A stretch of DNA of 64,000 nucleotides from NCBI GenBank assembly GCA_009760855.2, contig WPIO01000068.1:1261501-1325500 (forward strand), written 5' to 3'. The stretch is from Cristatella mucedo. Lineage: Eukaryota > Bryozoa > Phylactolaemata > Cristatellidae. Both the position numbers and the translations under genes were made by a program. The notes under the pieces are model-generated. The model saw only the letters and a program-made list of their open reading frames with translations. It was not told the DNA's origin and ran no database searches. Shown here one piece after another: positions 23,882 to 35,619 of the stretch. Within the stretch, counting starts at the first letter, position 1, and each line of letters begins with the position of its first letter.

Positions 23882-24686
23882 GTATCCTTACCCAGCACCG
23901 TTTCCTGTTTGGGCATGGCCTGCTGGTGCTTGTGTTAGCTCCGTGCCTCGGGCAGCAGCCCATGAGATCCCAGAGAGGCGGTCAAGCTTGACCTTCGAGC
24001 GAATGCGTGACCTTAGCGAGTGCCTTTTGAAGCCGTAGAAGCACGTCGAGTCCTTTTGATGTTGCAAGGACAGAAGCTGCTCTAATGCAGGTTGCAATGG
24101 AGGACGGGCTGCAGCCGCCTCAGGCAGCACGCTGCTGAGCTCCAGAGCTGAGCGAATCGCTGTAGGTTCCCATATCTTTAGGCAATATCAACGAGGTTTA
24201 TCCAAAAGCCTTGTCGGGTGGGGCTATCATTTAATAAGAGACGGAGAAAATTTGCTGAGCTTCTAACGCATTTTTTTAATGGATCTAGAGAGGTCTGCCA
24301 AGCGCTCTCTTAAAATAGAACTGCCAGGTTTTTTTTAAATTGGCGACACATTTTCTGGAAGGCCCACTAATGGCACCCACCGAGCTTCCAATTATCTCGA
24401 AACATGTTAAAGTGTTAAAAGTAACACTTTGTGTGCAGTTAAAAAATCGAATTATAATACCACATTTTAGAAGGGTTAATGAGCCTATCTGAGTGAATTT
24501 GAAAAGAAGGGCTTGCTCTTGTCCCACACCCTCCAAGGTCGAGCTGAGCCCCCTCTCCCATATCTAAATCCTGTCTTCCTGCTTGACGCTCTCGCCAACC
24601 TCGGCACAGAGGTCTTTTTGTTTCCAGCGATGTCCACCTTTGTTGCCCCTGTTCCACGTGATATTTTCTTATCTTGCTTCTGCCAG

Positions 24687-24755
24687 ACCGATCACTCTGG
24701 AAAGTTGGGCTTCGACGAATTCATAGCTTTGTGGCAGGACCTTCGTAACTGGAAG
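24687..24755 (+). CDS. Calpain exon h (EF-hand 2 loop)
   Basis: Encodes TDHSGKLGFDEFIALWQDLR-NWK. With the Asp from the previous exon it forms a canonical calcium-binding loop D-x-D-x-S-G-x-L-x-F-x-E, one of the best conserved calpain motifs. Acceptor CTGCCAG ends at 24686 and donor GTGAGT starts at 24756. Both ends are phase 0. Confidence 0.97.
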
Positions 24756-24884
24756 GTGAGTGGCTGTGCTGCTGCTGCATCTGCTGCTGCTTCTGATGCT
24801 GCTTCTGGCTGCCGCCGAGTGCTGCCAGTGCTCTCAGTGGTCTCCTAGGAACCGTGGCGGTCGAGGTGGTGCGATTGAGTAAGA

Positions 24885-25035
24885 TAACAACACTAATAAT
24901 AATAGCAGTACATTTGTGTGGCGCCCGATGAGAAATCAATCTTTATCTGGGCACTTTAAATGTACTGCAAAAGAAGCAGGGTCGAATGATTAGTGGCAGC
25001 ATGCACAATTGCAACTAGCTTAACGTGGTTAGAGG
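24885..25035 (-). mobile_element. LINE-A 3' end fragment
   Basis: Starts with AATAATAATAGCAG and contains the reverse LINE-A tail (GATGAGAAATCAATCTTTAT, GGGCACTTTAAATGTACTGC) and the GGTTAGAGGTGACATGCATG 3' UTR piece. Confidence 0.65.
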
Positions 25036-25388
25036 TGACATGCATGCACAGTATCCATGTGTAAAACAATGGCCTTGGTTACTCGATGCCACTGCTGCTT
25101 GCTATCTGTCTCAGATGTCATGCATACATGTCACTTGACAGGTAGAGTTTCTGCTGCTCCTGTTTCTCTTGGAGCATCTAGCCACTGCCAGATGCTGACC
25201 TTTGTGACCTTTCGACCATTGAAAGCCACTCACGGTTCCTCGATATTGCAGCTCAGAGCAGCCGAAGTTCTGAGCCAAGTTACAATCGCACGTCTTGCTG
25301 AATGCTTGGCATAAGTTGTGAATTACATGCTGCCTTGGCAAAAAAGGATGCAACATCCATATGCCGGTCCTTTTCCCATGTGCGGGTG

Positions 25389-25393
<5 letters not shown>

Positions 25394-25452
<59 letters not shown>

Positions 25453-25485
25453 AACATAGAGCGAACACACACACACACGAACATG

Positions 25486-25582
<97 letters not shown>

Positions 25583-25590
25583 ACACACAG
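25394..25590 (+). repeat. (CA)n microsatellite
   Basis: Two blocks of CA repeats (25397-25443 and about 25470-25578) separated by a short unique segment. The THTHTH and VCVCVC frames are repeat products. Confidence 0.98.
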
Positions 25591-25599
25591 CACACATAC

Positions 25600-26355
25600 A
25601 ACATTTACAGGGCAGTACTTACGTGTATGCATTGGTATGCAACATACTGTTGCCATAGACCTGTACTATTTCCATAAATTGGTATAGGATGTAAATCATA
25701 CATAGTCTGGAACATTGGTATGCAACATACATCATGCCTGTGCACTGGCCGGTAATGCGATCTGAAGATAATTTGAAATCGAGTATTTCTTATATTCTAT
25801 GATATGGCAGACCAGTAAATGCTTGTCTGAAGGTGCCTTTGCTTCGGATCTGATTCAGCAGAACTATAAAGTGGAGCTGCCGGTGGCTGGCATTTCTCCG
25901 AGCATGGTACTAGGGATGTGCCTTACAAAAGTTCATGCTTCAACGCAGTCTCGTGAAAACGTCTTTACGTCAATGCTAGATTTTGCTTGCTAAAGTATAC
26001 ATAAGTTTTTTTTTAGCTTCTTGCTAGTACTGCTAAGGCTGTAAGAAGCAACACTGCGCTGCCCACAGCACAAGCTGTAGTTTACTCTCGAGCAACGTAA
26101 GATAGTCGCGGCAATGCAAACAACTAGGTAGCCAGTAAGGCAGTCCTTCCCAGAAGTCCCTGCAGATCCTAATACTATAGCTCAGTAACCACTAACCACA
26201 ATCTCTAGCCAGAGTAGTCATCGAGTCTGGCTGATTTAGCTTGCTGGCGTTTCACTAGCGACGTGCATAGCGTCTGTTCAATGCAACATTTATTCAAGCT
26301 TGCAAACGCGATGAAAGTAGACGTGGCATGTCTGCGATATTCAACTCTTTTTTTC
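25600..26355. other. Calpain intron, no recognisable feature
   Basis: No gene or repeat family recognised. Confidence 0.45.
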
Positions 26356-26362
26356 CTGACAG

Positions 26363-26441
26363 GGCGTCTTCAAGAAGTTTGATGCCGATAACTCGGGTCA
26401 ATTTAACTCTTATGAACTCAGACTGGCTCTCAAGGCTGCAG
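26363..26441 (+). CDS. Calpain exon i (EF-hand 3)
   Basis: Encodes GVFKKFDADNSGQFNSYELR-LALKAAG. The loop DADNSGQFNSYE is a canonical EF-hand (D, D, S/G, Q, N, E positions). Acceptor TGACAG ends at 26362 and donor GTAAGA starts at 26442. The last G is completed by GG of the next coding exon. Confidence 0.97.
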
Positions 26442-26549
26442 GTAAGAAATGCTGCTCTGTTTTTTTTTGGTGATGTCATTAGCATGCCGTATGCAGCCGA
26501 TGATACTGAATGCATGTATCTACAGGATATAACTATATAAACACACGCG

Positions 26550-26565
26550 CGCACACTCACACGCT

Positions 26566-26603
<38 letters not shown>

Positions 26604-26643
26604 GTTAAATATTGCATATTTATGGGTATTCATTCACTCACAC

Positions 26644-26727
<84 letters not shown>
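26550..26727 (+). repeat. (CA)n/(TA)n microsatellite
   Basis: CACACA runs followed by two TA runs (26584-26603 and about 26647-26727). Confidence 0.97.
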
Positions 26728-26729
<2 letters not shown>

Positions 26730-26926
26730 CCCATAAGTATGCATTTATACAAATACAGTACTTGCCCAAGAAATACACACAGCTAGAGTATCAAAGTATC
26801 AATAAACAAATCTCAAAACTATCGTGAAGTTTTAACAAGTCAAGGTCGAGATAGATTATATAATGTAGCATTATTATGAAGTTGCAATATTTGTCGGAAA
26901 TTACTTAGGCTCCCACCTCGATTAGC

Positions 26927-27250
26927 CTACTGGTTGGAAAGGATGTGTGAATAAACTCGCTTAGCAGCTTCAAGCATGCTCGGAAACAGATGGAGTCTTA
27001 AATGGATGGTTTTAGGTTTCACATTCAGATTATTGGATGTGGCGTTAGGAAAAATGAATCTCAATACCTGTTTTGGGCACTTAAAATAGACAAGGTGTAA
27101 GGTATCTGGCTTTTCACATCTGCAGTCACAGACCGGACGTGGTTCGAGATCACGCATTAAATCGATGGTGCACTTTGAGTGAGAAATCACCCAAGTACGG
27201 TACCTTACGAAAAAAGAGTTATGAAACCGGATAAAACAACTATACAAGTC
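26927..27250 (-). mobile_element. Possible LINE C-terminal fragment
   Basis: The minus-strand open frame contains VCDCRCEKPDTLHLVYFKC, a C-x-C-x-(n)-H-x-(n)-C arrangement like the zinc knuckle at the C-terminus of many non-LTR reverse transcriptases, followed by a basic tail. It starts WISHSKCTIDLMRD upstream of the knuckle. No RT motif remains, so the assignment is weak. Confidence 0.35.
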
Positions 27251-27259
27251 GTGGTAAAC

Positions 27260-28019
27260 ATCACAGAAAGTAAACCGTGGTGATATGAAGATGTTGATTA
27301 GGGGGGGCGAGGGGAGGGAGGGCTAGATTCCTCGATGCCGTCAGCAGTCTCGAGTGTCTAGTCTGGGCTTGGCAGGCATGGTTTTGCAGAATAAAGTGCT
27401 TTGCGTTAGAGCCAGCAGGCTTGTTGCTCAATCGTGCTACCCAGCCCGACGACAGGTCGTGCTGAGCGCTGTCCCAGTTCTCAGAAGTGAGTGGCCTGCC
27501 TTGCATTGGCAAGATCAATCATTTAAGCACGTGCTAATTCGCTCTACTCTTGCACTGGCGATACGAGTAGGGTCGCTTGCCAAGGCCTTTGTGTAAGCTT
27601 CCGTGTGCCTGTCAAGCTTTTGCATTGCCTGGCAATGGATCTCGAATACTCTTAAAGGCATTAAACTACCCGATGGATGTGTTCTCTCACTTGAAACTGA
27701 TCACAGTAATGCAACTTAATGTGGCATGTACAGTACTGAGCACGTTTGGCTGGGATGCGCGGTACGTGAGTTGGAGTCTTCCGGGTGGCTGACGTGACAT
27801 CTGCTAGTAGGAAGTGGTAAAGAACTGCATAGCCTCTGAGCTGGCTGCAGACAATTTCTGTAGCTCCTTGAAGGTCGTATGGATGACCGTAATTTTTGTT
27901 GACTTGAAGCTGCGATGGTTGCATACACATCGTATAAAGTATATGCCTCTATGCATGTTTTTGCTGTGTTGTCTAGGTATGTTGGCCAGGGGGGCATATA
28001 TGTGTACATGTGCTTGTGT
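27260..28019. other. Calpain intron, no recognisable feature
   Basis: Only short overlapping frames without domains are seen. Confidence 0.45.
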
Positions 28020-28154
<135 letters not shown>

Positions 28155-28397
28155 AGCCTACGCATGTGCATACGTTGACGTATGCATGCATTGGCGAACA
28201 TGCATACATATCACGATGTTTGACGAGAGAGCATTTAGGTATCATTGCACTGTCCTACAGCACTGCGTATACATCGGTTCAGACTGTAGCGTGTGCATGC
28301 GATCAAGCATCGTCGACTGAATGGCAGTTGGGGTTTGATCATGAGCAGGCTGCTTAACTAGACAACACTAGTCTCTGGCTTGATTTTAGATTTTAGT

Positions 28398-28545
28398 CCA
28401 GGGGAAGGTTCTTGCTCTTAATGATTCAGGTCATGGGTTCAAGCTCTGCAGCGGGTGATCCTTTATGGCCCACTGCAAGCGGTAGTGATAGCCGTTAAGG
28501 CTCTTCTGCATCTACAAAAATGTTGCAGTTGAATCAGCTGACCCT
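28398..28545 (+). mobile_element. SINE-1 copy
   Basis: Head with GGTCATGGGTTCAAGCTCTG (box B with one change), body CACTGCAAGCGGTAGTGATA and AGCCGTTAAGGCTCTTCTG, tail GTTGAATCAGCTGAC. Confidence 0.7.
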
Positions 28546-28706
28546 TAGCATGTATCCTTGCCTTGTCGAGAGAAATAAAAGCAACAGAGCCTCTGTAACT
28601 CTGTGCGTTCTCGCTTAGATAAGAGGCAAAAGCTGTATCATCCTGAGAACACTTTGACTGGGCAAATTTGAAGCCACGGACATGATAACTGTGCTTCTCC
28701 TTACAG

Positions 28707-28823
28707 GGTTCACCGTGAGCAACTCGACGTTCAACTGCCTGGTGATGAGGTTCTCAAACAAGAAAGGTTTCATTGAGTTTGACGAATTTGTACTATGCGC
28801 CATCAGGCTCAAGTCGCTCTTTG
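28707..28823 (+). CDS. Calpain exon j (EF-hand 4)
   Basis: Encodes GFTVSNSTFNCLVMRFSNKK then GFIEFDEFVLCAIRLKSLF. The pattern R.sNkkG.IeFdEFv.c.irLk..F is the calpain EF4, whose loop lacks the first calcium-ligand Asp as in many family members. Acceptor TTACAG ends at 28706 and donor GTGAGC starts at 28824. The exon ends in phase 1 and the next starts with CT, giving Ala. Confidence 0.95.
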
Positions 28824-28829
28824 GTGAGC

Positions 28830-29560
28830 TACTCCTAATGCCTGCATGTGCACAGTCACCCTTAGAATGTGCACATATGCACAGCGTACCGGCACAGACA
28901 GATTCATGTTGATGCATTGAGGTCTATACGCATGCATGCCAATGCATAAACACTGCATGCATACATAGGCATGCATGCATGCATAGACACAACATGTCAT
29001 AATTATCGAAATTTAGCTCGGAGAAGGCCGTAACCCTATCCAAGGTCCTCTCCGTTATCATAGCGTGCACTCTTTATGGTATGCATCTTGTTGCTTGCTG
29101 GCCGATGCTGCTGCTGCTCTTAGGGCTGCTGTTCCTACCGCCGCCTACCTGTGGATGCACTAGCCGGAGGATTCGCTTGTCACGTGACTCTGACGTTTCT
29201 CTGACCCATCTCTTGCTTACCCCTGGACTAGCTTGAGTCAGCCTATATAAACGATCTCTGGTTTCGATTGTGTGGCTTAGCGGCCGAAAACGTTGACGAA
29301 AGTGTTGCCAGGCTACAGTCTCGATCAATATTTCCACGTGAAGCTAATCGACGAGATTTTGTAGCAGACATACTGCTGCTGCTCGGGGTGGGGCACTTTC
29401 GTGCATCCGGCAAGCCAACGTCCTTCGGCTTTCTTGCAACAAACGCTGGCTTCATTGGATAATCAGAGAAGCGCCCTGTTTTTCGAAGACGGCCAAGGTC
29501 ACCCACCCAGCACAGAGTGCGGCGGCTGGTGCTCGGAGCGTTGGCAGTAATGGCATCTTC
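28830..29560. other. Calpain intron, no recognisable feature
   Basis: Contains GCATGCAT-type short repeats at 28930-28985. A frame at 29243-29605 on the minus strand overlaps a calpain exon and has no domain. Confidence 0.45.
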
Positions 29561-29570
29561 ATTTTTGTAG

Positions 29571-29626
29571 CTACCTTCAAAGCCAGAAGTCGAAACGGTC
29601 CCCAAGCCTCGTTTGCCATCGACGAG
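29571..29626 (+). CDS. Calpain exon k (EF-hand 5, dimerisation hand)
   Basis: Fifty-six bases between TTTTTGTAG and GTAAAG encode ATFKARSRNGPQASFAIDE. The calpain family pattern here is F...d.d.dG.asf.idEf, the fifth EF-hand, which does not bind calcium and serves in dimerisation. Phases match the flanking exons. The short length makes homology modest, but the fit to both neighbours is exact. Confidence 0.9.
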
Positions 29627-30479
29627 GTAAAGTGAATTTTCTCGTTGCTATCGACGCATCGCGAAAAAGAGTTCACAAATGACTCCATTTTTTTACTAGT
29701 TGCCGGCTGCTGTTGGCACCGCTCTAGTGCCGACTGCAGTTAATTCCTTAGTCGGAGGATGCTGGATACGAGGCTACTACAGTATTACTGAAACTTGGAC
29801 TGGCAAAGTATTTATTGACCCTTTACTAGTCTAGTATTTCTCTGTCTTTCTGGCCTGCAATTCCTCTCCTCGCACGTCTAGTGCAACTTCGGCAGCATGA
29901 CACAATTCGTCTATTTGGTTTCTCCAAGCAGAGCCTATGTATCATTCATTGCACTGGCCTGCTGACTGCCAAGCCGATGCACACAACACAAGGCTTCCTT
30001 TAAAATTCAGCTGCAACTTGATGCCCGATAGTATGACGTTGGAATCAGAGTGACGATAAGCAAGTCCATGCTATGCTAATCACAATAGGGGACACCACAG
30101 ATCGCCTTCAAGTTTTGATTTACGCCTGACAGCGTATGAGGAGCAATAACGTGGTAGCTATAGTCACGTGACGACACCGAATACCTGAAACCTGTCGGCT
30201 TGTGCTTGCTGCTGCCTCCTTTGCTTAGCGCATCTTTCCCAGCCGACCACATTTAACGCTCGCTAGCAAACCATCGCCGCCGAGGCAGCTGAAATCAAAA
30301 GAACATTTCGTGAGACACCCGTCATTTTGTGAGAAAATTAATAATAATTGGAAACGAAAGATCTCCCTGCAGAAGTAGAGAATTTATTTTGCGCTTTTAC
30401 ATTGTGGACACGCTTAGCATTTATAAACACAGGGCTTCATTAACTGATATAAATACGATCTCTGTTTACTCAAATAGTA

Positions 30480-30720
30480 GAGAAAGTCCCTAGTAAAGTG
30501 CAGTAAGAAAACCGAATCTATATCCAGGCACTTTACAATTCTCTGTAAGAAAAGCAAAGATCAAGAGTTATTGACAAATAAGGGATCAAGCGTAGACAGG
30601 CATTCGAAAGCACACAAGAAGACTCTCAGGATTAATAGCTGATTAGTTGCACTATTTACCGAATCATGCATCAGGTGAGCATGCAAAGCACACATGAACA
30701 AAGTCAAGTTCACTAGGCCG
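30480..30720 (-). mobile_element. LINE-A 3' fragment, decayed
   Basis: The reverse LINE-A tail is recognisable as CCGAATCTATATCCAGGCAC and TTTACAATTCTCTGTAAG; the 3' UTR follows (GGTGAGCATGCAAAGCACAC). Confidence 0.5.
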
Positions 30721-30769
30721 ACGGAAAGCTGGGTGTATCAAGTCTATCTTTGGCTCCTTAATTAGGCTA

Positions 30770-31215
30770 GGCACCATAGCACTCTCTCCTCTTACTCGAG
30801 TCGCTTAGCTGCGCCTTCAACCAACCCCAAATTCTTCGGAGACCGTACCCTCAGCTGTTATGCTCCGCAAGCCTGGAACTCACTCCCTACTGACGTCACG
30901 ACATCCCCTGACTTAACGGCATTTAAAAAGTAGCTAATGACGCACCTTTGTCTAACAGCATTTGGGGTATCCTTATGAATTTTTCTTTGTTAATAATAAC
31001 AATGATACATTTTGTATAGCGCTCTCAGAAAAATCAATTTCTTTCTAGGCACTTAAGATTGTCCTTTGGCTGCTTATGCTTGCTCACAATGTGCACGATA
31101 TCACTAACCGTATTTACATGCTTTCGTCACAACATAGAGTGAGAAGAGTGCCTAGAAAGGGATTAGCTTCTGGGAAGACCGCTATACAAATGCAATGTTA
31201 CTAATATAGTTATCA
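30770..31215 (+). mobile_element. LINE-A fragment with nested LINE-A 3' end
   Basis: Plus-strand coding remnant (FFGDRTLSCYAPQAWNSLPT) continues in 3' UTR after 31066 and ends with GCCTAGAAAGGGATTAGC and an AT-rich tail. At 30985-31065 a minus-strand LINE-A 3' end (AATAATAACAATG, GCGCTCTCAGAAAAATCAA) is inserted inside it. Confidence 0.65.
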
Positions 31216-31454
31216 TTGTCATTAGACGAGTTTTAAGTGATATCCAGCCAGTGTAGGTGATAACAGAGGCCGGAAATGAGTTCCAGACTTTCACTTTTGT
31301 ACCCTTATGACTCGTTTTTGGAGAACTGTTGAGACCCCGGTCCTATATCCGAATGGGAAAAGAAATCGCTTCGGACGGAATAGGATTTACGATCGCTCTA
31401 TAACTGCTCGCAGCATCGTGAACACGACATGGAGTATGGCAAATTTAAATATGC

Positions 31455-31605
31455 AAAATTACTCATTTGTATAGTGCTCTCAGAGAACGTAATCTCTATT
31501 CCGGCGCTTCACATATGCTGCAGAGCTCGAGCCCACGACCTCGGTCACCAAATTTATTCACCTTAACCTCTGTCGTTAAAGGTGAGCACCTTAATTTATC
31601 AGCCA
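31455..31605 (-). mobile_element. SINE-2, minus strand
   Basis: Reverse strand: TTAAGGTGCTCACCTTTAAC head, box B-like GTCGTGGGCTCGAGCTC, then GCATATGTGAAGCGCCGG and GAATAGAGATTACGTTCTCT, the LINE-A-like tail. A third composite copy. Confidence 0.6.
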
Positions 31606-32008
31606 AACTTGGGCGGCCACTGTAATATACACACGTCATTTTCCCAAGCTGCTCGGTTTGAAGAAGATTATTTAAAGCTACAAAACCGCATTTGCCATCC
31701 AAAAAGCCTGTGGGTTTTAGCCGGCACATGGATAATAATCAGATGAGCTAGGAATCGTGGAACCCTTAAATGGCCTTCGGGTCCGACTGATAATTTGCTA
31801 GTCATCAGTTTTTCATCTGCAGGGTCACTGTAATTGCTCTAAGAAATGTTGAAATGAACTACAAGTAGGAATTACCATTACTTTCTGCCCCAAGGCTTTG
31901 TTTTGCGGTGTCTTTACTTCGCCGCCGGATGTGCTGTATGTCAGTTGCTGCTGCTTTGTTGTTATTCTCTTCGCAGAGCGTGTCCTAGTCTCCTTCATTC
32001 CTTTGTAG

Positions 32009-32035
32009 TTCGTCCAGATGGGCATCTACTGCTAG
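32009..32035 (+). CDS. Calpain terminal exon (FVQMGIYC, stop TAG)
   Basis: Twenty-seven bases after CTTTGTAG complete the protein: FVQMGIYC and TAG at 32033-32035. Calpains end in EF(L/V)Q...(Y/I)(C/A) at this place, so DE from the previous exon plus FVQMGIYC is a natural C-terminus. A micro-exon found only by reading for the family ending; phase 0 is correct. The C-terminal portion encoded in this window is about 407 residues. Confidence 0.85.
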   Translation, partial: FVQMGIYC

Positions 32036-32790
32036 GCTGGTGACCCAAGTCGTCGTACGCATGCGCAGGCGTGGAGCCGTAAAAGAGAACCAAAGAGTCG
32101 AGCTCTTCCAGATTGGAGGCACTCATCCCCGCTCGGTCCCACCTCTGTAGGAAGCGTTCCACTGTTTGGGAATCTCTTTTATTGCCCTTTCTATGTTGTC
32201 ATACACACTCAGAACGCTTCCGTGCTCACATGCGAATTCATGGTACATATGCATTCACGATACTTCCGTTTTAATGACCCGCTCGAAGATCCTATCCGTA
32301 ATGATCCGTTAGTGTTAGAAGCCTGCTTATACATAGCACAGCGATGCTCGCGTATTGATTAGTGGTTTAGCAGATTGTGCATATATAAAAAAGAGCAAAA
32401 GCCGAGATGGTTTGTTGCTCATAATGTATGCCGACGGAGGAGGGTCAGCGAAATGCTCTATCGTGTAATTGCAGCACAAAATTATAGATTTTAAAGTCGC
32501 AGCTCAAATTCCGGGATGCTCATTCGTGTGATTAGTCTGTGAGTATTTGCCGATTTATTTCGCCGACCTCGAGTGTTCTTGACTTATGTGCGCTTTGGCT
32601 GGGTGCACACAGAAAGTCTAGTAGCTCAGAACCAGCTCTAAATGTTTCTGCCAACTGAGCTTATTAGCCGGCGTATTAGAAGCGTATTGTGAGAAATATA
32701 ATCATCGTACATCATGATCCCAGATCTTCATTTGGGAAAGGCAATGTACTTCTATGAATATTCGAGAACTCATGAAGTTAATAAGAATAG
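32036..32790. other. 3' flank of the calpain gene
   Basis: It should contain the 3' UTR and polyadenylation site. I do not see an unambiguous AATAAA here. No other gene recognised. Confidence 0.4.
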
Positions 32791-32794
32791 TAAA

Positions 32795-33690
32795 CATACA
32801 TTTTATAAAGCGCCCCGAGAGAGCTCAATCTCTTTCTAGGCGCTTTACAATTGCAGTAAAGGAAGCAAGATCAAAGATTTACTGGTAGCATGCTCAATAA
32901 ACAATAAGAATAACATGGCTAGTGGTGACATGCACAGCGTCAGCATGCAAGTGTGGTTAGTGGCAGTAAGAATAACATAGCTAGGGATGACGTGCAGAAT
33001 GTCAGCACACAAAGGAACATAAGGGAAAAACCACAGGTGCGAACTAAATTCTGTGATAAAAAGGTGAGTTTTTAGTTTCTTTTTAAATGTGATCAAGGCA
33101 GGAGATGTCGAGACGCAGGTTGGAATGAGTTCCAGGCTTTGGAAGCATAGGAACTAAAGGCAAGGTCTCCGAAGGATTTGAGATTTGTACGAGGTATAGG
33201 TAAATAGTTGGATTCCGAAAAGCGAGTGCTAGGATGCTTAGCCTAGTCAGGCAGTAGATCTGATAGGTAGGCTGGACCCAAATAATGAAGAGACCTCAAA
33301 TTGAGTGACAAAACCTTGAAGTAAATGCGTTGCTTTACTGGTAGCAAGTGCTGGTCAGCGAGAAGTGGTGTGATGTGGCAACTGCGACGCTCACGACAGA
33401 CGAGCCTAGCTGCAGAGTTTTGTACTAGCTGTAAGTGCCTGCTTGCACACGCCGGTAGACCAGCAAGCAGCGAGTTACAGAAGTCAAGAAGGAATGTCAC
33501 AAATGCACCGACCAACTTAGATGTGGTATCCCTGTTTGAAAAGTTAAGCGAAAACCATTTATCAAAAAGAAAGATCTTCCTCAGGCAATTTGAATGAGCC
33601 CGGGTACGTCTGATGTACATGGCGATTGCATTGACTACCGTCCGAGTTCTTTTGCTGAATTGATGATGCTTTAGCAATACGTTTGCTAAT
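32795..33690 (-). mobile_element. LINE-A copy (RT C-terminus and 3' UTR)
   Basis: Reverse strand, tail first: AGAGCTCAATCTCTTTCTAG, then 3' UTR, then the coding part 33243-33677 with NSLLAGLPACASRHLQLVQN, ARLVCRERRSCHITPLLADQ and SLNLRSLHYLGPAYLSDLLP. It is one of the better preserved LINE-A copies, but 5' truncated. Confidence 0.85.
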
Positions 33691-34661
33691 GCAATGTATC
33701 TCCGTCAGTAACTCCACAAAGTCATAAAGACCATGTTGGCTTTACGCAGGAGAGTTTTGTATAGCGAACTCACAGAATAAGTGGCTTTCGGTACGCATTC
33801 GGTAGCCAACAGACTTCGTCTCACGCAACAAAGAAAAACTGGGAAGCATAGCAGAGTCAGGAGAGCAGTTGAGGTAGTGAGTAGCATGGAAGTAGCAGCT
33901 CAGGACCGCTGAAAAGGATGTGCCATAGTCGGCAGTAGGAGAGTGATTGTCGTTGCGTAAGAATTGTGGAAGCGAGTTCCGCAGTCTAGGACCTGCAGAG
34001 CTAAAGCTTCTGTCGCCAACGGTCTTTAAGCTGAGGAATGGGACAGCTAATTTATTGTCCACACAGGACCTGAGGGCGCGAACAGGCTGAAACTGATGCA
34101 GCAGTTCAGCTAGGTACGAAGGAGCCTAGCCGTGGCCGGCCTTGTGGGTCAGCGTAAGAACTTTTCTCTGTATCCTTTGCTCAACCGGCAACCATCCTAC
34201 CTCTTTCAGCAAAGGAGACACGTGCTCAAACCGCTGAGACTTAAATACCAGCCTTGCAGCCACATTCATTGTCCGCTGTAGTGGCATAATAGCTTTCTTT
34301 GGCAGCCCTGCCAAAAGGGAATTACAATAATCAAGCCGAAACAGAACTAAAGAGCTAGTTAAATATTTTACAAGCCACTGTGGGAGACAGCTCCTAATCT
34401 TGGATAGGGATCGGATGTGATGGCTAGCTGTAGAGGCAGTCTTCTGAATGAGGGTTTTGAAATTGAGGCAGCTGTCGAACACGACACCTAAATTTCGAGC
34501 ACGTGGTGATGGCCGCACAATAGCATCACCTATTAGAACAGCAAAGCCTTTTAATCCAGCCACACGCTTAGGGTGTCCTATGAGCAGCAGTTCGGTGTTA
34601 TCATCATTTAATTTCAGGAAGTTTCCCGACATCCAGGATCGAATATCGGCAAGGCAAACAT

Positions 34662-35123
34662 TCAGTTTCTCAGTTGCTGCAGCAGATTCCGACGGTTTGA
34701 ATGAAAAAACAACTGAGTATCATCAGCATAGAAGTGATATCCTATTCCATGGGCCTTGATGACTTTTCCGGGAGGTTGCGTATAAATGTAGAACAGCAAG
34801 GGGCCGAGTGCGGACCCTTGAGGGACTCCACAGGTGACCCGTCTCATGTCTGAGACATGACCCCCACGCGACACGGATTGAACACAATCAGACAAGTATG
34901 ATTTAAACCACGCCAGTGCTTCGTCTTCCAGACCGATCGTTGTTCTCAATCGTTCAAGCAGAACTTCGTGATCAATATTGTCAAAGGCAGCTGACAGATC
35001 TAGTAGAGCTAGGGCAGTGACATTCCCGTCGTCGTTGCCACGTAGAATGTCATTGTTAACACGGAGGAGAGCAGTTTCAGTAGAGTGCTGTCTCTTGAAC
35101 CCTGATTGAAATGTTTCTGACAT
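34662..35123 (-). pseudogene. LINE-B reverse transcriptase core
   Basis: The reading frame holds the non-LTR RT fingers/palm: LLDLSAAFDNIDHEVLLERL (motif A, catalytic Asp), GVPQGSALGPLLF (motif B) and FYADDTQLFF (motif C with the two catalytic Asp). Catalytic residues are intact, but the frame breaks on both sides. CR1/L2 clade by motif style. Confidence 0.9.
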
Positions 35124-35619
35124 TCCATTATTTTCAATATGTTACTATGTTAATATGTAACTAGCTGCTTAGCAACAATTTTTCAAGAATCTTTGTTAAA
35201 ACGGAAGAAGGGAAACTGGACAATGGTTTGCTAGGACCTCTGTGTCTAATCCAGGCTTTTTAAGAATAGGTCTAACGATTGCCGATTTGAAGGACTTGGG
35301 GACGACCCCTTTTCCCAAAGAAGCATCAAAAATGTTGGTTGTGGCAGGGCTAAGTTGGTCTGCTAGTGAAGACCATAGAGATGAAGGTATAGGGTCTTCA
35401 GGAGACGAGCTCTTTTTGCTGGACCCTATTAAGGCAGCCACATCGCTTGCAGAAACGTCGGAGAACCTTTTAAGGAAGGTCACGGGTTGAGGAACGGCGA
35501 TTGCTTTGGTCGGTGGGGGCTTAATGGAGGCACGAATGTGCACAACTTTTTCAGTAAAGAAGGCTGACAACTTTTTGGCTGAGCTCTTAATATCTGGCTA
35601 GTCGGACCTCACTGCACTG

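Noticed and set aside
25111-25677. Cys/Val- and His/Thr-repeat proteins
   Set aside because: They are translations of CA/TG repeats; the same applies at 27716-28357.
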